DNA of 64,000 bases, from contig CM053156.1 in assembly GCA_028571685.1 (NCBI GenBank), positions 84,323,049 to 84,387,048 on the forward strand. The letters are read 5' to 3'. The notes beneath the pieces were generated by a model, which did no database searches, was not told where the DNA came from, and saw only the letters and a program-made list of their open reading frames with translations. Numbering within the stretch: position 1 is the first letter of the stretch; every line of letters begins with the position of its first letter. This document shows, in pieces, positions 44,855 to 55,260 of the stretch. A program made the translations under genes and the position numbers. Origin of the DNA: Heterohyrax brucei. Lineage: Eukaryota > Chordata > Mammalia > Hyracoidea > Procaviidae.

Positions 44855-45014
44855 AAACTGCTGGGGTAGTGGTTATATACTGCGGCTGCTAACCAAAAAG
44901 TCAGTGGTTCAAATCCACCATGTGCTCCTGGGAAACCCTATGGGGAAAAAAGTTCTACTGTGTCCTATAGGATTGCTGTGAGTCAGAATTAACTTGAAAG
45001 CAATGAGCTTGGGC
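44855..45014 (+). repeat. AfroSINE, 45-nt-deleted type
   Basis: 'ggtagtggttatatactgcg', 'ctcctgggaaaccctatggg', tail 'gtcagaattaacttgaaagc'. Confidence 0.92.
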
Positions 45015-45423
45015 AAACAGTAGGTATAGTTGGATTTTTTTTATTTTAGAAAGAAGGAGGAAAAACAGTTTTTTATTTAGATGAATAATAACATCCCATG
45101 GGAGATCTACAAGGAATCTTTAGTTTCAGTTTTTGCTTTGGAGGTGACGTGGGAGTAAGACAAGAGGGGTAGTTTTCATTATTATTTTACCATTTTTTTT
45201 AATTTTTTATTCATCTGATTGTATTATTCTCAAAAATGAAAACTGAGAGTCTGAGGACGGAATGCACACCTAGCCCCGAAAGGACACTATCACTGACCAT
45301 GACTTATCACTGGAGAGTTGCAGAGCTCTCCAGAAATCTGAAAACTCTTTGTCATTGTACCAGTATATGTCAAAGCCAACAAGAGGCATCCTGTGATATA
45401 TAACTGATGAATTTGATGTCCTA
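45015..45423. other. Gene-free unassigned sequence
   Basis: A+T-rich; no repeat firmly recognised. Confidence 0.4.
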
Positions 45424-45435
45424 AGTCAAGAATCT

Positions 45436-45782
45436 GGGTGTGCAGTGGTGGCTCAGTGGTTTAGTTCTCACCTTCCATGAAGGAGACCCAGGTTCAATTC
45501 TCCACCAGTGCTGCCTCGTGTACAGCCACCCATCAGTCACTGGAGGCCTGTGTGTTGCTGTGATGTTCTCCAGTTTTCAGCAGAACTTCCACACTAAGAC
45601 AGGCAGCAAGAAAGGCCTGGTGATCCTATTTCTGAAAATCAGTCAGTGAAAACCCCATGGGTCTCAGCAGTCCCGTTGGTAGTTGGTCACAAGCATGGTA
45701 CAGGGCTGGACAGCATTTCGGTCTGCTGTGCACGGGGACTTCATGAGTTACAGCCAACTCAATAGCACCTACCAACAAGAAT
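45436..45782 (+). repeat. Composite tRNA-Gly/RTE SINE
   Basis: 347 bp with three parts: a tRNA-Gly-like head (ggtggctcagtggtttag, box A; 'aggttcaattctcc', box B), a body matching the RTE 5' leader (acccatcagtcactggagg, tgtgttgctgtgatgttctc, cttccacactaagacaggca), and the RTE 3' tail (gggctggacagcatttcggt, atgagttacagccaactcaa). Perfect 12-bp direct repeats agtcaagaatct flank it (45424-45435, 45783-45794), so the whole composite jumped as one unit. Confidence 0.88.
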
Positions 45783-45794
45783 AGTCAAGAATCT

Positions 45795-46052
45795 ATTGAT
45801 AGATAGGCCCATAAAATAAGCCATAACTGCCGACAGGTAGGTGCTCCCTTGAAAAGTCAGTTATAGGAGATGCAAAGGGCAAAGGTGAGAAGACAGGAAG
45901 GAATAGAAAATCCGGAGAAGCCAGGCGAGCTATGGGGAGCTTGCTGACACAGAGCGGGGAATGAAACCAGTATCATGGGACACTTCGGGTGCAAACTGTT
46001 GAACAGGAAGCTAGTTTGCTCTGTAAACTTTCACCTTAATGAACAATTCTTT
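45795..46052 (+). mobile_element. Probable L1 3'-UTR end
   Basis: 'gaggaagccaggcgagctat'-like text then 'gaagctagtttgctctgtaa' and 'actttcaccttaatgaacaa', as at other L1 3' ends here. The 5' edge is unclear. Confidence 0.5.
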
Positions 46053-47084
46053 TAAAAAATCTGTTGAAGGGATGCTGGTGCTATTTTCAGAGGACAACTA
46101 TGGCTGTCTTCTTGCAATCTCATTTCTAGTGACAATCTCCTTTGTCACTCTATCCCTTCCTGGTCTGGTGGTTACAGCTCCGCCACACAATCACCGCCTC
46201 CCACAGGACTCAGGCTGGCCAGTAAGAGCCTCCTGATCTCAAACATAGTGATTGGTCACAGCCAAGCCATGGCCAAAGTAGGACCACTCTTCTCAGCAAA
46301 GGGACCTGGGAACTGAACAAACACCCCTCTGCTATTCTTTCCTCCCTCCACCTGCCTGGGTGAAGGGAGAGAGTGACTGTCTGAACACCCCCCTAGCTGT
46401 CCACTCTCTACCACCCACGTCTTCCTCCCTGCAATCAGCAAAAGGAGAGGAGCACACTTCCACTCAGTCACCACACTCACCCCATCAGCTGCTGTGCCTA
46501 CAGAGAAGGCAGGCATCAGTCCCCACTCCTGAGGGACCCTCCTTCCCTCTCAGGCTGTTGATTTTACAGACACCTCAGCCTGAAGCAGTGATGGCTGTGT
46601 GTCACCACGCAGAACCAGGAGGGTGAAGCCAGTATGAAGAAACGCAGAGCCAAACGATGACGGCAAATAGAGCCCTAAGGACAGTTTCAGCTCCTGAATC
46701 CCGCAGCACTGAATTTAGGGCCGAGCCCTGCTCTTTTCATTTGTTTGAACCAATAAATGCCCTCTGCTGCTGAGGCCACTCTGAATTGGTGTCTGGCACC
46801 CAAGACAGCCCTGATGAGTGTGCTCTGAATCTATTCTTAGGAGCACTGAGTCACTGCCCAGTCACAGGGATGGTCTACCAGGGACCCCTCAACGGCTTCT
46901 CCAGGGTCTCTGCTGTGACTCAGGATTGACAGCTCTCCACATCAGCCTTTGCTACCATATTGCTCTCATTAGCGTCACACTCCTGCCAACAGAGCTGATG
47001 TCATGAAGGGATCCATACACTCTATTGCTGTGCAAGTAAGAAGTACTGCCTGAAAGAGCAACTGTCCTGTGACAGTGGCCGTCC
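46053..47084. other. Mostly unassigned; LTR-like tail at 46570-46806
   Basis: 'accaataaatgccctctgct' then 'gaattggtgtctggcaccca' resembles an LTR 3' end with a polyadenylation signal; no start found. The frames in this stretch show no domain. Confidence 0.35.
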
Positions 47085-47450
47085 TGGGGACGTGTTGCTC
47101 CAACTTTTGGTGGCTCCATGTGCAAGAGACTCAAAGGCTGTTGTGCATCTTCACCGTCAGTTATTAGCTCAAGTCCATTGTCGTAGCCACTGTGAGTGTT
47201 GAGCGCCTTTCAACCTAGGAGCTCATCTTCCAGCACCATATTGGACAGTATTCTGCTCTCATTTCTAAGGTTGTCATTGGCTAATTCTGAAAGCAGACCA
47301 TCAGCCTTTGTCCCTAGTCTCTTAGTCTGGAAGCTTCCCAGAAACCTGTCCACTGTGAGTGACCCCGGTGGTACCTGAAATACTGGTGGCAAATCTTGCA
47401 GCATCCCAGCAGCACGCAAGCCCCGGCAGTAGGACACACCGTCAGGTGGG
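47085..47450 (-). mobile_element. Internally deleted RTE derivative (copy C)
   Basis: On the minus strand: 'ggcttgcgtgctgctgggat', 'aagcttccagactaagagac', 'gatgagctcctaggttgaaa', then directly 'tggctacgacaatggacttg' of the RTE 3' end. The ORF between is missing. Confidence 0.75.
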
Positions 47451-47574
47451 CGATGATGCTATTTGCTGCTAAGCTCACCCTGCTCCCATAGTGGAGTCAA
47501 AGCGAGCAGTGTAAAAGGATGATGGGTCAAAGCAGACACTATCCAGAATTCCATCCAACTAAGGAGGTTAGAAC

Positions 47575-47800
47575 GGCTTGGGGTTATTGGCATCAGACAA
47601 AGTCCGAATTCGAGACCCAGCTCTACTGCGTCCTAGCTGTGTGACTTTGGGTCAGCTACCTCAGCTCAGATCTGTAAAATGAGGAAGGGAATTGTTCCTA
47701 CCTGATAGGATGGCAGGGAAGACTTAAGAAGATATCACAGTTGCGAGCTCAGCACACAACGCCAGACACAGCGGAAGTGTTCAACAAACGTCAGCAACCA
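47575..47800 (+). repeat. MIR SINE
   Basis: 'tagctgtgtgactttgggtc', 'tctgtaaaatgaggaaggga', 'cagacacagcggaagtgttc': a well preserved MIR. Confidence 0.9.
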
Positions 47801-47838
47801 GTGTCAGTGTCCTTCACTCATTAACACGGATGGATCTC

Positions 47839-48325
47839 TGTCATGGATTGTATTGTGTTCCCCCCCGAATGTGTGTGGCTGCTTGGCTGGACCACGCTTC
47901 CCAGTACGATGTGAAGTTCCTGTACGTTGTAAATGCTGCTGGTGAGGCTGGATGGGCGGCAGTTGAGTTGGTGCGGCAGGACTCAATGTGGATGACTGTC
48001 TTGTGCCTTGAGATAATCTCTTGAGATATAAAGGAAGGAGCAGCAGAGAGACTTGGGGACCTCATACCATCATGAAAGCAAGCAGTGCCGGGAGCAGAGT
48101 GTGTCCTTTGGAAAGGACCAAGGTCCCTCTGCTTCTGAAGCTTCCAGTCCAGGGGAGGAGCACCAACAAGGACCCTCCCCCAGAGCCAGCAGAGAAAGCC
48201 TTCCCCTAAAGCTGACACTCTGAATGTGGACTTCTAGCCTACTGGACCATGAAAAATAAAACTTCTCTTTCTAGAGGCATCCACTAATGGAATTTCTGTT
48301 ATAGTAGCAGCAGCTGTCTAAGACA
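47839..48325 (+). mobile_element. MaLR-like solo LTR with perfect end repeats
   Basis: TGTCATGGATTGTATTGTG start and GTCTAAGACA end, flanked by perfect 5-bp repeats atctc (47834-47838, 48326-48330). 'gtgtcctttggaaaggacca' and the AATAAA near 48254 match the 5511 copy closely. Fossil. Confidence 0.92.
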
Positions 48326-48447
48326 ATCTCCTATCAGCAAAAGAGAGTACATAAAGCTTGACAGACCTGAATTCTACCTTCAAGTAACGTATTGCCTATT
48401 AATAAGAGAACTAAGACTAGTATGTAAATTAAAAGGGAAAAAAAATC

Positions 48448-48604
48448 CGGGCTTGTTACCATTGTGTCAATTCCTGTCTCAGAGCAGAACCACTTCATGT
48501 TGCTTTCTTGGCTGCAGTCCTTAGAGAATCAGATCTCCAGCCCTGTCTTTCACAGCGTCACTGGGTGGGCTCAGACTGCCAACTTTTTCGTTAATAACCA
48601 AGTA
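48448..48604 (-). repeat. AfroSINE, diverged
   Basis: 'accattgtgtcaattcctgt', 'cagatctccagccctgtctt', 'ctgggtgggctcagactgcc'. Confidence 0.75.
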
Positions 48605-48904
48605 CAAACCAATTATAAATCACTATCATTAAAATAATGGCAACAGGGACACTGTACTAGGACCATGGAGATTCAACAATCAATAAGACAATGATCCTTG
48701 CCTGCCTGTATTGTTAGAGAAGACTGCCCATAAATAATTAAGTATTTAATTCAAAGTTCTGGTCCAAGCGACAGAGGAGGAGAGCAGGGTACTAAGATGA
48801 CAATGACAGAGTGTGAAGAGTTGTGCCTCAGCACAGACCTAAAGTGAGAACTCAGGGAAACAGGATGGATTCCGAAGGTGGTCGCTCTCCAGATCCCTGT
48901 AAGG
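48605..48904. other. Unassigned old repeat-like sequence
   Basis: 'accatggagattcaacaatc' and 'aagacaatgatccttgcctg' resemble a widespread mammalian repeat, not named. Confidence 0.35.
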
Positions 48905-49146
48905 CAGTAGTGAAAACATACGTACCAAAACATACAACATCTCAACAATTTTTACACATATAATTCAGCAATGTTGGTTACATTCTTTAACTGGTGCACT
49001 CATTCTCTCCATCCTTTTCCAAATCATTCAACACCATTAATGCAAGCTTACTGTCCCCTAAGCAAAGAACTCCCTTTTCCCCCTCCTTCCAGTCCCTTGT
49101 AACCACTAATCACCTTTGGTTTCGGTGGATTAAATTATGTCCCCTC

Positions 49147-49894
49147 GGCAGGGGGCCAGGGAAAATCAAGGCCAATTGGCACAACTAGCATTTTGCTAAG
49201 AGGGCTCTCTGCACCCTACATTGGTGAGTGGCATCTGGGATCTTAAAAGCTGCCAAACTGCCATCCGAGGGTACAGCAAATGCTCCCAACTCAGCAGGAA
49301 CACATGATCACCAAGGACCAAAATGACATGGGGGAAAGAGAACCCAGAGGACAGAGAGACCCACATGAGTGGATGTCTACATCAACTGGTGACCAGAAGA
49401 ACTGGATGGTGCCCGGCCACCACCAGTGATAGCCTGCGATGGAGCTCACAAAGTTGAGTCTCACTGGCAGCACAAAAATAAAAAGGGGTGCACCCTGACA
49501 TCTCCACTAAAAGACTGCGATTGATGGTCCAGGGGCTTTGGGGCTCCCCAGGGAGCATGGCCCCTGGCCCTGATGCCCCTGCTCATAAATCATAATGAAA
49601 GTCCACTCTTAGGACTGGAATGGATTGGACTTGGTGACACAGACTGACCATATCTTGGATGCACTTTATGGTTCTATGCATGTATAGCACATCATCCTGC
49701 TGACCTTTTACTGGAGGAAGGGGAGTCGGTGGAGAGGAGGGGAAAGGAGAACGTTGGGAGGATAGGACATGTATGGAGCAGAGAAGAGGGGAGTGCTGTC
49801 ACCAGGCAGGAAGAGCAGTGGAAGCTGCATATACATGGGCATACAAATTTATATGGAAATGTACATTTTCATTGAATCATAATAATAAAAAAAA
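49147..49894 (+). mobile_element. L1 3'-UTR insertion in the LTR
   Basis: Same subfamily as 857-2557: 'ttttgctaagagggctctct', 'atgatcaccaaggaccaaaa', 'gactgaccatatcttggatg'. It ends in an A-rich tail. Perfect 8-bp repeats gtcccctc at 49139-49146 and 49895-49902. Strongly 5'-truncated. Confidence 0.93.
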
Positions 49895-49957
49895 GTCCCC
49901 TCAAACACTGTGTGTGTTAATTTAGCTGGCCATAATTTTGAGTACCATGTGATTTTC

Positions 49958-50138
49958 TGGGAAGCCCTGATGGCATGGTGATTAAGTGCTACACCTGCTA
50001 ACCCAAATGTCGGCAATTCAGTTCCACCAGGCACTCCTTGGAAACTTTATGGAGCAGTTCTCCTCTGGCCTATAGGATCGCTATGAGTCAGAATCAACTC
50101 AATGGCATTGAGTTTGCTTCTGGTTTTTGTTTTTTTTG
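49958..50138 (+). repeat. AfroSINE, 45-nt-deleted type, in the LTR
   Basis: 'tgggaagccctgatggcatg', 'cactccttggaaactttatg', tail 'cagaatcaactcaatggcat', T-run. 'gattttc'/'aattttc' flank it. Confidence 0.93.
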
Positions 50139-50830
50139 TAATTTTCCCACCTGTTGTAAATTCTGTCTCTGTGTTAATGAGGGGGGATGGGCAACAGTTG
50201 TGTTAGAGAGGCAGGACTCAGTCTACAGGACTGAAATGTGTCCCGAGGCAACGTCTTGAGGTATAAAAGAGAAAAGTGAGCCAAGAGGCACAGGGACCTC
50301 ATCCCCCCAAGAAAGCAGCGCGGAGCAGAGCAAGCCCCTTGGACCTGGGGTCCCTGGGCAGAGAACTCCTAGTACAAGGGAAAGATTGACAGGAACGTCA
50401 ACAGAGAAAGCCTTCTTCCCTGAACTGAGGCCTGAAATTTGGACTTCGAGCCTGCTTTACTGTGAGGAAACGCTCTTTGTTAAAGCCATCTCCCTGTGGT
50501 ATTTTTGTTCAACTAAAGTGTATACGACTAAGACAGTTTCTATATACTTGCTTGCTTGATATACAGATTTTCCTACTCTCTGTGTCTTTTGTGACTGATT
50601 TGTCCAGCATCTTAATTAGGTGGCATGGCGTTTCCAAGGCGCATCCATGTTGTAGCATTGTGAGGACTTTGTTTCTCTTTCTAGCTTAGTGGTAATGTAT
50701 TGTGTGGATACAGAGCAGCACACGTGTTTCTCTACCCTTCATTGATGGACATCTCCCTCGCTTCCACCTTCTCCACTGTGAGAAGTGCCACGGTGTCCAG
50801 GTTTCTGTTTGTGTACACGGGGACCATGAC

Positions 50831-51010
50831 TTGCTGTTGCTGCTGCACGCTGTCAAGTCAATTTGAACTTACAGTGATCCATGTGACAGAGTAGAACTGC
50901 CCCACCAGGCGTTCTTGGCTGTAACCTTTACAGGAACCCCTGGGTGGGTTTGAACCTCTGACCTTCCAATTAGCAGCTGAGCACTGAATCCCTGTACCAC
51001 CAGGGCTCCT
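50831..51010 (-). repeat. AfroSINE, long type
   Basis: 'cgctgtcaagtcaatttgaa', 'ctgggtgggtttgaacctct', head 'gtaccaccagggctcct'. Confidence 0.88.
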
Positions 51011-51031
51011 TAACTTACTGTTTAAAAATGA

Positions 51032-51189
51032 AAAAAACTGCTGCCATCAAGCTGATGTCAACTTACAGTAGCACTATGGAACACAGTAGAACTGACCTGT
51101 AAGGTTTCCAAGAAGGAACTGGTAGACCGGAACTGCTGACTTTCTGATTAGCAGCGATAAGCTCTTAACCCATGCAGACCAGGGCTCCT
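51032..51189 (-). repeat. AfroSINE, 45-nt-deleted type
   Basis: 'atcaagctgatgtcaactta', 'gaacacagtagaactgacct', head 'gcagaccagggctcctg'. Confidence 0.9.
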
Positions 51190-51732
51190 GACCTCCTGTT
51201 AGGGGTGGAGTGTCAGGCAGGCCTTCCCCGACGAAGCGGCACTTTAGCTGAGGAGTTGCAGCTAGACAAACCGCAGGAATAATCTGCTTGAAGATTGTAG
51301 GGCCACTTGGATAGAATATTCCTGTCGAAGGCAGTGAATCTGGGGACTTATAGGATACCATTCCCATCTGTGTCCCATCTGTGGCCACGACACTTCTGCC
51401 AAAGCCATCAGCGGCATGCCAGGTGGCCGGTCTGACGGCTGCCACTGGTGCCACAGATCAAGGGCTCTTACTGAGAAGCACGTGACAGCCTCAGAGCTCA
51501 GTGACCAGCTTTCTGGGGGCCGGTGCCCTGCTTGTTACAACTTCCTACAAGAAGCACTTGTTGCTCGGGGCTGGACCCACCCACAGTGAGGGCTCCTTGA
51601 GCCTTCCTGATGATCATGGGGTCACATTTGCCTGTGAAAACATCCCAAAGGACTTTCTCTGCTGAGAGTGTTTCTAACTCCTACTAAAAACAGAGACCCA
51701 AGGAACAAGTTTTAAGAGAATCTGGATCTTTC
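51190..51732. other. Gene-free unique sequence
   Basis: The 126-codon minus frame at 51074-51454 overlaps the AfroSINE at one end and shows no domain. GC is higher than average. Nothing recognised. Confidence 0.45.
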
Positions 51733-51925
51733 TAGATGAGTGGTGTTCAGCTGGAGGTGACTCTGTTCTGGAGACAATTTTCCTTGTCACAGACAAAGGT
51801 AGTAGATGTCCTGGCATTAATGAGTAGAAGCCAGAGATGCCACTAAAACATCCTACATGCCCAGGACAGCCCCACTATGCCATTTATTGCCCAAATGGCC
51901 ACAGTGCCAAGGCTGACAGACTTTA
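51733..51925 (+). mobile_element. MER20 (hAT DNA transposon)
   Basis: 'tctggagacaattttccttg', 'ccagagatgccactaaaaca', 'tcctacatgcccaggacagc', 'cacagtgccaaggctgacag' in MER20 order. Pan-eutherian age. Confidence 0.85.
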
Positions 51926-51934
51926 GACCCCAAC

Positions 51935-52440
51935 AACCATCCAAGTGTGTGATGGCCAGCTCTCTGCTCCTCATTGTCTTTCTCTTTGTCAAGATCAGTG
52001 GCATGGTGTAAGTCATGATGTTTCCCATTTCAAGTAGCAGAAACACTGTTCACAGTGTCTTAAGCGTGAAAGGTGGATTGTTTCTCAATAGAGGGTCCAC
52101 GCATGGCTGGAGCCTGCACTTACAGTGACATCATCTGGAACTCAGTGTTTTTCAGTTTGTATCTCTCTTTGTCTCTCTCCATCTTTGCATATTTTCAGGC
52201 AGCCTCCCCTCCACGTGGAGGTCTTCGGAGCACAGGCTTACCTCCTGTCGGCTTGGCAATCCCAGGCCAGGGGGCTTCTTTTCCATAATACTGTCTCTGT
52301 GCTATGATCTAAGGCGCTGGCTTTTCTAACTGAGGCGACACAAAGCACCCACCTCACCCCCACCCCCAACCTGGTCTCTCTTGCCAGGACACACAGAACT
52401 CTCATTGGCTAGGACTCAGTCCCATGTCCACAGGGAGAAC
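51935..52440 (+). repeat. Old mammalian repeat, family not named
   Basis: 'caagtagcagaaacactgtt', 'cacgcatggctggagcctgc', 'tctcattggctaggactcag' resemble a known eutherian medium-reiteration repeat that I cannot name with confidence. Confidence 0.45.
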
Positions 52441-52619
52441 CAAGAAGGTAAGCTGACCCAGAGCTTCACATGGAGGTAGTTCCTCAAGGAAGAGAAGGGC
52501 ACGTCACATGTAGTGGAGCTGGAACCCTCATGGCTACCGCACAGTGAAGATCGTATACCACACCGACTGTACACCAACAATGACAGCCCTTCTTCCACCC
52601 CCTCTGTGCCACGTGGATG

Positions 52620-53260
52620 ATGACGGTGCCCCGACCCAAGGCATGGTCTCTTCATTCACTTTGCATGCATGCAAAAGCTGGGCAATGAAAAAGGAAGATC
52701 AAAGAAGAATTGATACACGTGAACTGTAGTGTTGGCCAAGAACATTGCATATATGCTGAACTGCCAGAAAAAGGAACAAATTTGATCTTGGAAGGACAGC
52801 CAGAATGCTTCTTAGAAGTACGCATGGCGAGACTTCATCTTGCTTTCTTTGGACATGTTTTCAGGAGGCACAGTCCCTGAAGAAGGACATCACGCCCAGT
52901 AAAGAAAACCGAACCCACTGCCATCGAGTCAATTCTGACTCATAGCAACCCTATAGGACACAGCAGAACTGCCCCATCGAGTTTCTAAGAAGTGCCTGAC
53001 GGATTTGAACTGCTGACCTTTTAGTTAGCAGCTGCAGCATTTACTCAGGGTATCACCAGGCTTTCCACTTAGTGAAGAGTCCGAGACAAAAAGGAAGAAC
53101 GTTAACGTGATGGACGGACACAGTGACTGCAATAAGGGACTCTAACACAGCAGCAATTGTAAAGAAGACCCAGGACCACATGACTTTTCATCTTGTTGTA
53201 CCTAAGGTCACTAGGAGTCAAAACCAATACAGTGGCACCTAAGAACAGCAGCCACTGTAC
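52620..53260 (+). mobile_element. RTE-type LINE, 3' end, split by an AfroSINE
   Basis: 52620-52901 ('atgcatgcaaaagctgggca', 'gaattgatacacgtgaactg', 'gacttcatcttgctttcttt', 'tggacatgttttcaggaggc') and 53068-53260 ('cagtgactgcaataagggac', 'ggtcactaggagtcaaaacc', 'agtggcacctaagaacagca'). This is the end of reverse-transcriptase ORF plus the tail that AfroSINEs share. Confidence 0.85.
52902..53067 (-). repeat. AfroSINE, 45-nt-deleted type, in RTE
   Basis: 'catcgagtcaattctgactc', 'acggatttgaactgctgacc', head 'tatcaccaggctttcc'. Near-repeats agtaaag/agtgaag flank it. Confidence 0.93.
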
Positions 53261-53287
53261 AGCTGTGGAAATCCCATTGGGAAGCCC

Positions 53288-53515
53288 ACATGGCAGATGG
53301 TTGAGATTGCAGAGTCTGGAGCCAGACTGCCTGGGTTCAGTCTCCAGTTCTTCAGCCAACTCTGGCAACTGCCTGCCATTCTGTGCTTTGTTTTTCTTTT
53401 CTATGAAGTGAGAAATGCCCTGTGGGAATTAACAAATTAATATATATAAAGGGACTTAAATTGTGCCTGGGACTGACAGACTGGGCGCTTGATAACTATC
53501 AGCTATTGTTAAAAC
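53288..53515 (+). repeat. MIR SINE, nearly full length
   Basis: 'agagtctggagccagactgc', 'ctgcctgggttcagtctcca', 'tctatgaagtgagaaatgcc', 'taaattgtgcctgggactga'. Confidence 0.92.
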
Positions 53516-53529
53516 TAATCCGGGCCAAC

Positions 53530-53860
53530 AAGGAGCCCTGGTGGCACGGTGATTAAGTGCTCAGCCACTGAGTGAGAGATCGGTGATTCACAGCCCACCA
53601 GTAGCTCTGCGGGAGAACGAGGGAGCAGTCTGCTTCCATAAAGATGACAGCCTTGGAAAGCCTAGAATCAACTTGAAGATAATAAACCCACTATCGTCGA
53701 GTTAATTCTGACTTATAGTGGCCTTAAAGGACAGAGTAGAACTGCTCCATAAAGTTTCCAAGGAGCACCCAGCAGGTTCGAACTGTCAGCCTTCTGGTCA
53801 GCAGACAGCCCTTAACCACTACGCCACCACGATTACCTTGATGGCACTAAGTAGGTTTAA
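53530..53860 (+). repeat. AfroSINE, long type, split by an AfroSINE
   Basis: 53530-53682 ('aggagccctggtggcacggt', 'aaagatgacagccttggaaa') and the tail end at about 53834-53860 ('ccttgatggcactaagtagg'). Confidence 0.88.
53683..53833 (-). repeat. AfroSINE, 45-nt-deleted type
   Basis: 'atcgtcgagttaattctgac', 'ggacagagtagaactgctcc', head 'ctacgccaccacgatt'. Inserted in the tail of another copy. Confidence 0.93.
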
Positions 53861-53861
53861 T

Positions 53862-53990
53862 GCAAGACACTCATTTCACAGATGAGAAAGTGAGGTCCAA
53901 AAAGGCAATCTGACTTCTCTAAGGTCACGCAAAACCTACTTGTCCTGACCCCAAGTCTAATGCTCATCACTGCACAGTGGACTGCTCTTC
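53862..53990 (-). repeat. MIR fragment
   Basis: 'actcatttcacagatgagaa', 'ctctaaggtcacgcaaaacc' match inverted MIR; its other part was cut by the AfroSINE insertion. Confidence 0.75.
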
Positions 53991-54719
53991 ATACTAAGCA
54001 TCACCAACCCCAGCAATTGTAGACACAGCCTAGAACCAGCACTCAGTTATCTGTTGGCTGCTAACTGTGCCAGCCCAGTCTCACCACATGGAAAGCAACT
54101 CCAGCCTTTATAAGAGTTTCAAGCCTAGCTCCTCCTGACCACGGTGCTCTGGGGTGACTCTATGCCAGTGGCCACAGAAGAATGAGGCAGTCACTGGTGA
54201 GGTTCATCCGTGTATTGCACTGGCTTTCCCAGCAGCCTCTCCTCCTTCCCAGGCTCCCTGGATATCCATCATCCCCATGGTATTCACTACCTGCTCCTTC
54301 CATTTATGAGTTAGCTGAGGGAAGAGAGAAGCTGTGTGCTTCCTTTAGGCAGCAGGAGAGGCAGAAAGAAGAAAAGGTTATGGCTCTGTTTGCTTTACTT
54401 AGTGCTGTTTTCCTGGCAGCTTCACAATCGACACTCAACAGCAATCCAATAGCATATTATTAACCAAAGAGCTTTTTCAGATAAACACCCAACAGCTGCT
54501 GTAATGACACATGACCTAAGTAGACAGACAAAGATAAATGCTGATTTTAAAACTAAATTGCTATCCCTGCATATCTACGAGAACGGAGAAGAGAGAACGG
54601 GAATCAGCGACGGGAAGCTACAAGGGCAGATTCCATAAGATGAAGGGACTCCAGTTGTTTCTCCCTATTTATGCTGAGATTGAAGAAGGGGAGGTACGGG
54701 AATGGTGAGAAGTCATATT
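53991..54719. other. Gene-free unique sequence
   Basis: 54440-54600 is A+T-rich with homeodomain-like cores and looks like possible conserved non-coding DNA. No gene. Confidence 0.4.
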
Positions 54720-54945
54720 CACCGGATGTCTACCACTTGCCAAGTGAGTGTGATACATGACCTCCTTCTACATCCAGAACAGCCCTACAACACAGGTCCT
54801 TAACATCATCACCCTACAGATGAGGAAACTGATGCTACGAGGGGTCAAGTCACTGGTACAAAGTTGTATCATATGACAAGTGGAGGAGCTGGATTTAGAC
54901 CAAGATAGTCTGGCTCCAAATTCCATGAACTTAAACAACACACCG
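54720..54945 (-). repeat. MIR SINE
   Basis: 'ggatgtctaccacttgccaa', 'ccctacagatgaggaaactg', 'gaggagctggatttagacc'. Confidence 0.87.
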
Positions 54946-55056
54946 AATCACCTCCTCAATCTGCACACAGCATCTTAAAATTTCTCAGATTTGAAGACAA
55001 CTGTTAAGTCAACCTGCTACTTAGTTAACAAATATTTATTAACTACTAATTATTAA

Positions 55057-55260
55057 AGGAGCCCTGGTGGTGCAATAGTTAAGGTCTAGGAAGCTAATGA
55101 AACGGTCGGTAGTTCCAGCACACTCAGCAACTTCATGGGACAAGGATCTGGTCATCTGCTCCCGTAAAGATGACAGCCAAGAAAACCTATGGGACAGATC
55201 TTCTCTGTCACATGGATTCTCTGTGAGTCAGAATCTGCCCGACACTACCTAACAACAAGA
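55057..55260 (+). repeat. AfroSINE, long type
   Basis: 'aaaggagccctggtggtgca', 'acaaggatctggtcatctgc', 'cccgtaaagatgacagccaa', tail ends in 'acctaacaacaaga'. Confidence 0.94.

Larger units (their letters stand above)
49124..50535 (+). mobile_element. MaLR-like solo LTR holding two insertions
   Basis: Start 'ggtggattaaattatgtccc', end 'tatacgactaagaca'. Perfect 5-bp repeats gtttc (49119-49123, 50536-50540) flank it. It is interrupted by an L1 and an AfroSINE; about 490 bp belong to the LTR itself. Fossil. Confidence 0.88.
48905..50815 (-). mobile_element. L1 ORF2-end fragment, split by an LTR
   Basis: 48905-49123 (catctcaacaatttttacac, cccttgtaaccactaatcac) and 50536-50815 (gcgcatccatgttgtagcat, cttcattgatggacatctcc) are successive antisense parts of one L1. 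The gap is an LTR with its own insertions. Confidence 0.75.

Noticed and set aside
45442-45515. tRNA-Gly gene
   Set aside because: Boxes A and B are good, but the acceptor stem is not maintained and the sequence is the head of a SINE with its own target repeats.
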